Positions 5,009-5,155 of a DNA stretch of 5,155 nt are shown here, piece after piece (the first letter of the stretch is position 1; each line of letters opens with the position of its first letter). Below the pieces are notes generated by a model that did not search any database, had not been told where the DNA came from, and was given only the letters and a program-made list of their open reading frames with translations. This DNA comes from Syntrophobacter sp. DG_60 (GTDB taxonomy: Bacteria > Desulfobacterota > Desulfofervidia > Desulfofervidales > DG-60): contig LJNA01000112.1 of NCBI GenBank assembly GCA_001304365.1, positions 1-5,155 on the forward strand, written 5' to 3'. The position numbers were made by a program, and so were the translations under genes.

Positions 5009-5155
5009 TTAAGGTTGTTTAATAGGTAAAATAACAGTGCATTTTGTTCCCTCTTTCTCTCCACTCTTTACTTCTATCATTCCCCTATGCTTTTCAATAA
5101 TTTGTTTACACTGATAAAGGCCTATTCCCAACCCCTTATCCTTTGTGGTCTTAAA
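5009..5155 (-). CDS. Sensor histidine kinase, C-terminal 48 residues (5' part outside the window)
   Basis: The frame enters at the right edge and ends in TAA at 5009. It shows the end of a HATPase_c ATP-binding domain: the F box FKTTKDKG, the G2 glycine box KGLGIGLYQC, helix KQIIEKHRG, strand MIEVKSGEKEGT and the closing strand CTVILPI. The F and G2 boxes close over ATP during autophosphorylation. The His box, N box and any sensor domain lie outside the window. The fragment is intact, unlike the PAS remnant just after it. A cognate regulator is not visible. Whether it controls the sigma-54-type promoter downstream cannot be told from here. Confidence 0.85.
   Translation of the reverse strand, partial: FKTTKDKGLGIGLYQCKQIIEKHRGMIEVKSGEKEGTKCTVILPIKQP

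Noticed and set aside
1..5155. Transposases, insertion-sequence ends, CRISPR arrays, tRNA or rRNA genes
   Set aside because: None was seen. The duplications have no recognisable mobile element at their edges.

Overview
Every gene that can be supported in this window lies on the minus strand, so the text below follows minus-strand order, from high to low coordinates. The DNA is AT-rich and uses many ATA, AGA and AGG codons. It pairs a family-57 glycoside hydrolase with a bacterial GlgC and has a sigma-54-type promoter. This suggests a bacterium, perhaps a thermophilic or anaerobic Desulfobacterota-like lineage, but the window alone does not settle the taxonomy.

Right edge (about 4467-5155): the last 48 residues of a sensor histidine kinase end at 5009. 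They are followed by a heavily decayed PAS domain (about 4642-4999) with several frameshifts and stops. That remnant runs directly into the C-terminal half of a receiver-like gene (about 4467-4640).

Regulatory gap (4199-4466): it holds a good sigma-54 (-24/-12) promoter match at 4270-4285 and, upstream of it, two 23-bp direct repeats 53 bp apart (4347-4369, 4400-4422). The repeats are placed and phased like activator sites for a sigma-54 enhancer-binding protein.

Core operon (4198 to 2135): a degenerate receiver protein, an 85-residue helical protein of unknown function, ADP-glucose pyrophosphorylase (glgC) and a short STAS-like protein. The genes overlap or nearly touch, and the layout suggests translational coupling. 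In this copy the next gene, a GH57 enzyme, survives only as a broken 5' fragment (2018-2135).

Lower half (2014 to 1): a 59-residue small ORF, a probably frameshifted membrane/coiled-coil small gene, a YbaK-type aminoacyl-tRNA deacylase, and then a 47-codon scar that joins the first codons of the receiver gene to the last codons of the STAS gene. The scar is followed by an intact but window-truncated GH57 gene (907 to 1).

The main result is that parts of one module, receiver / 85-aa / glgC / STAS / GH57, occur more than once here. One copy keeps everything but GH57. The second keeps only GH57 plus scars of the receiver and STAS genes. A third keeps half a receiver. Together they look like an alpha-glucan (glycogen) synthesis and turnover operon with its own regulators that was duplicated and then pared down.
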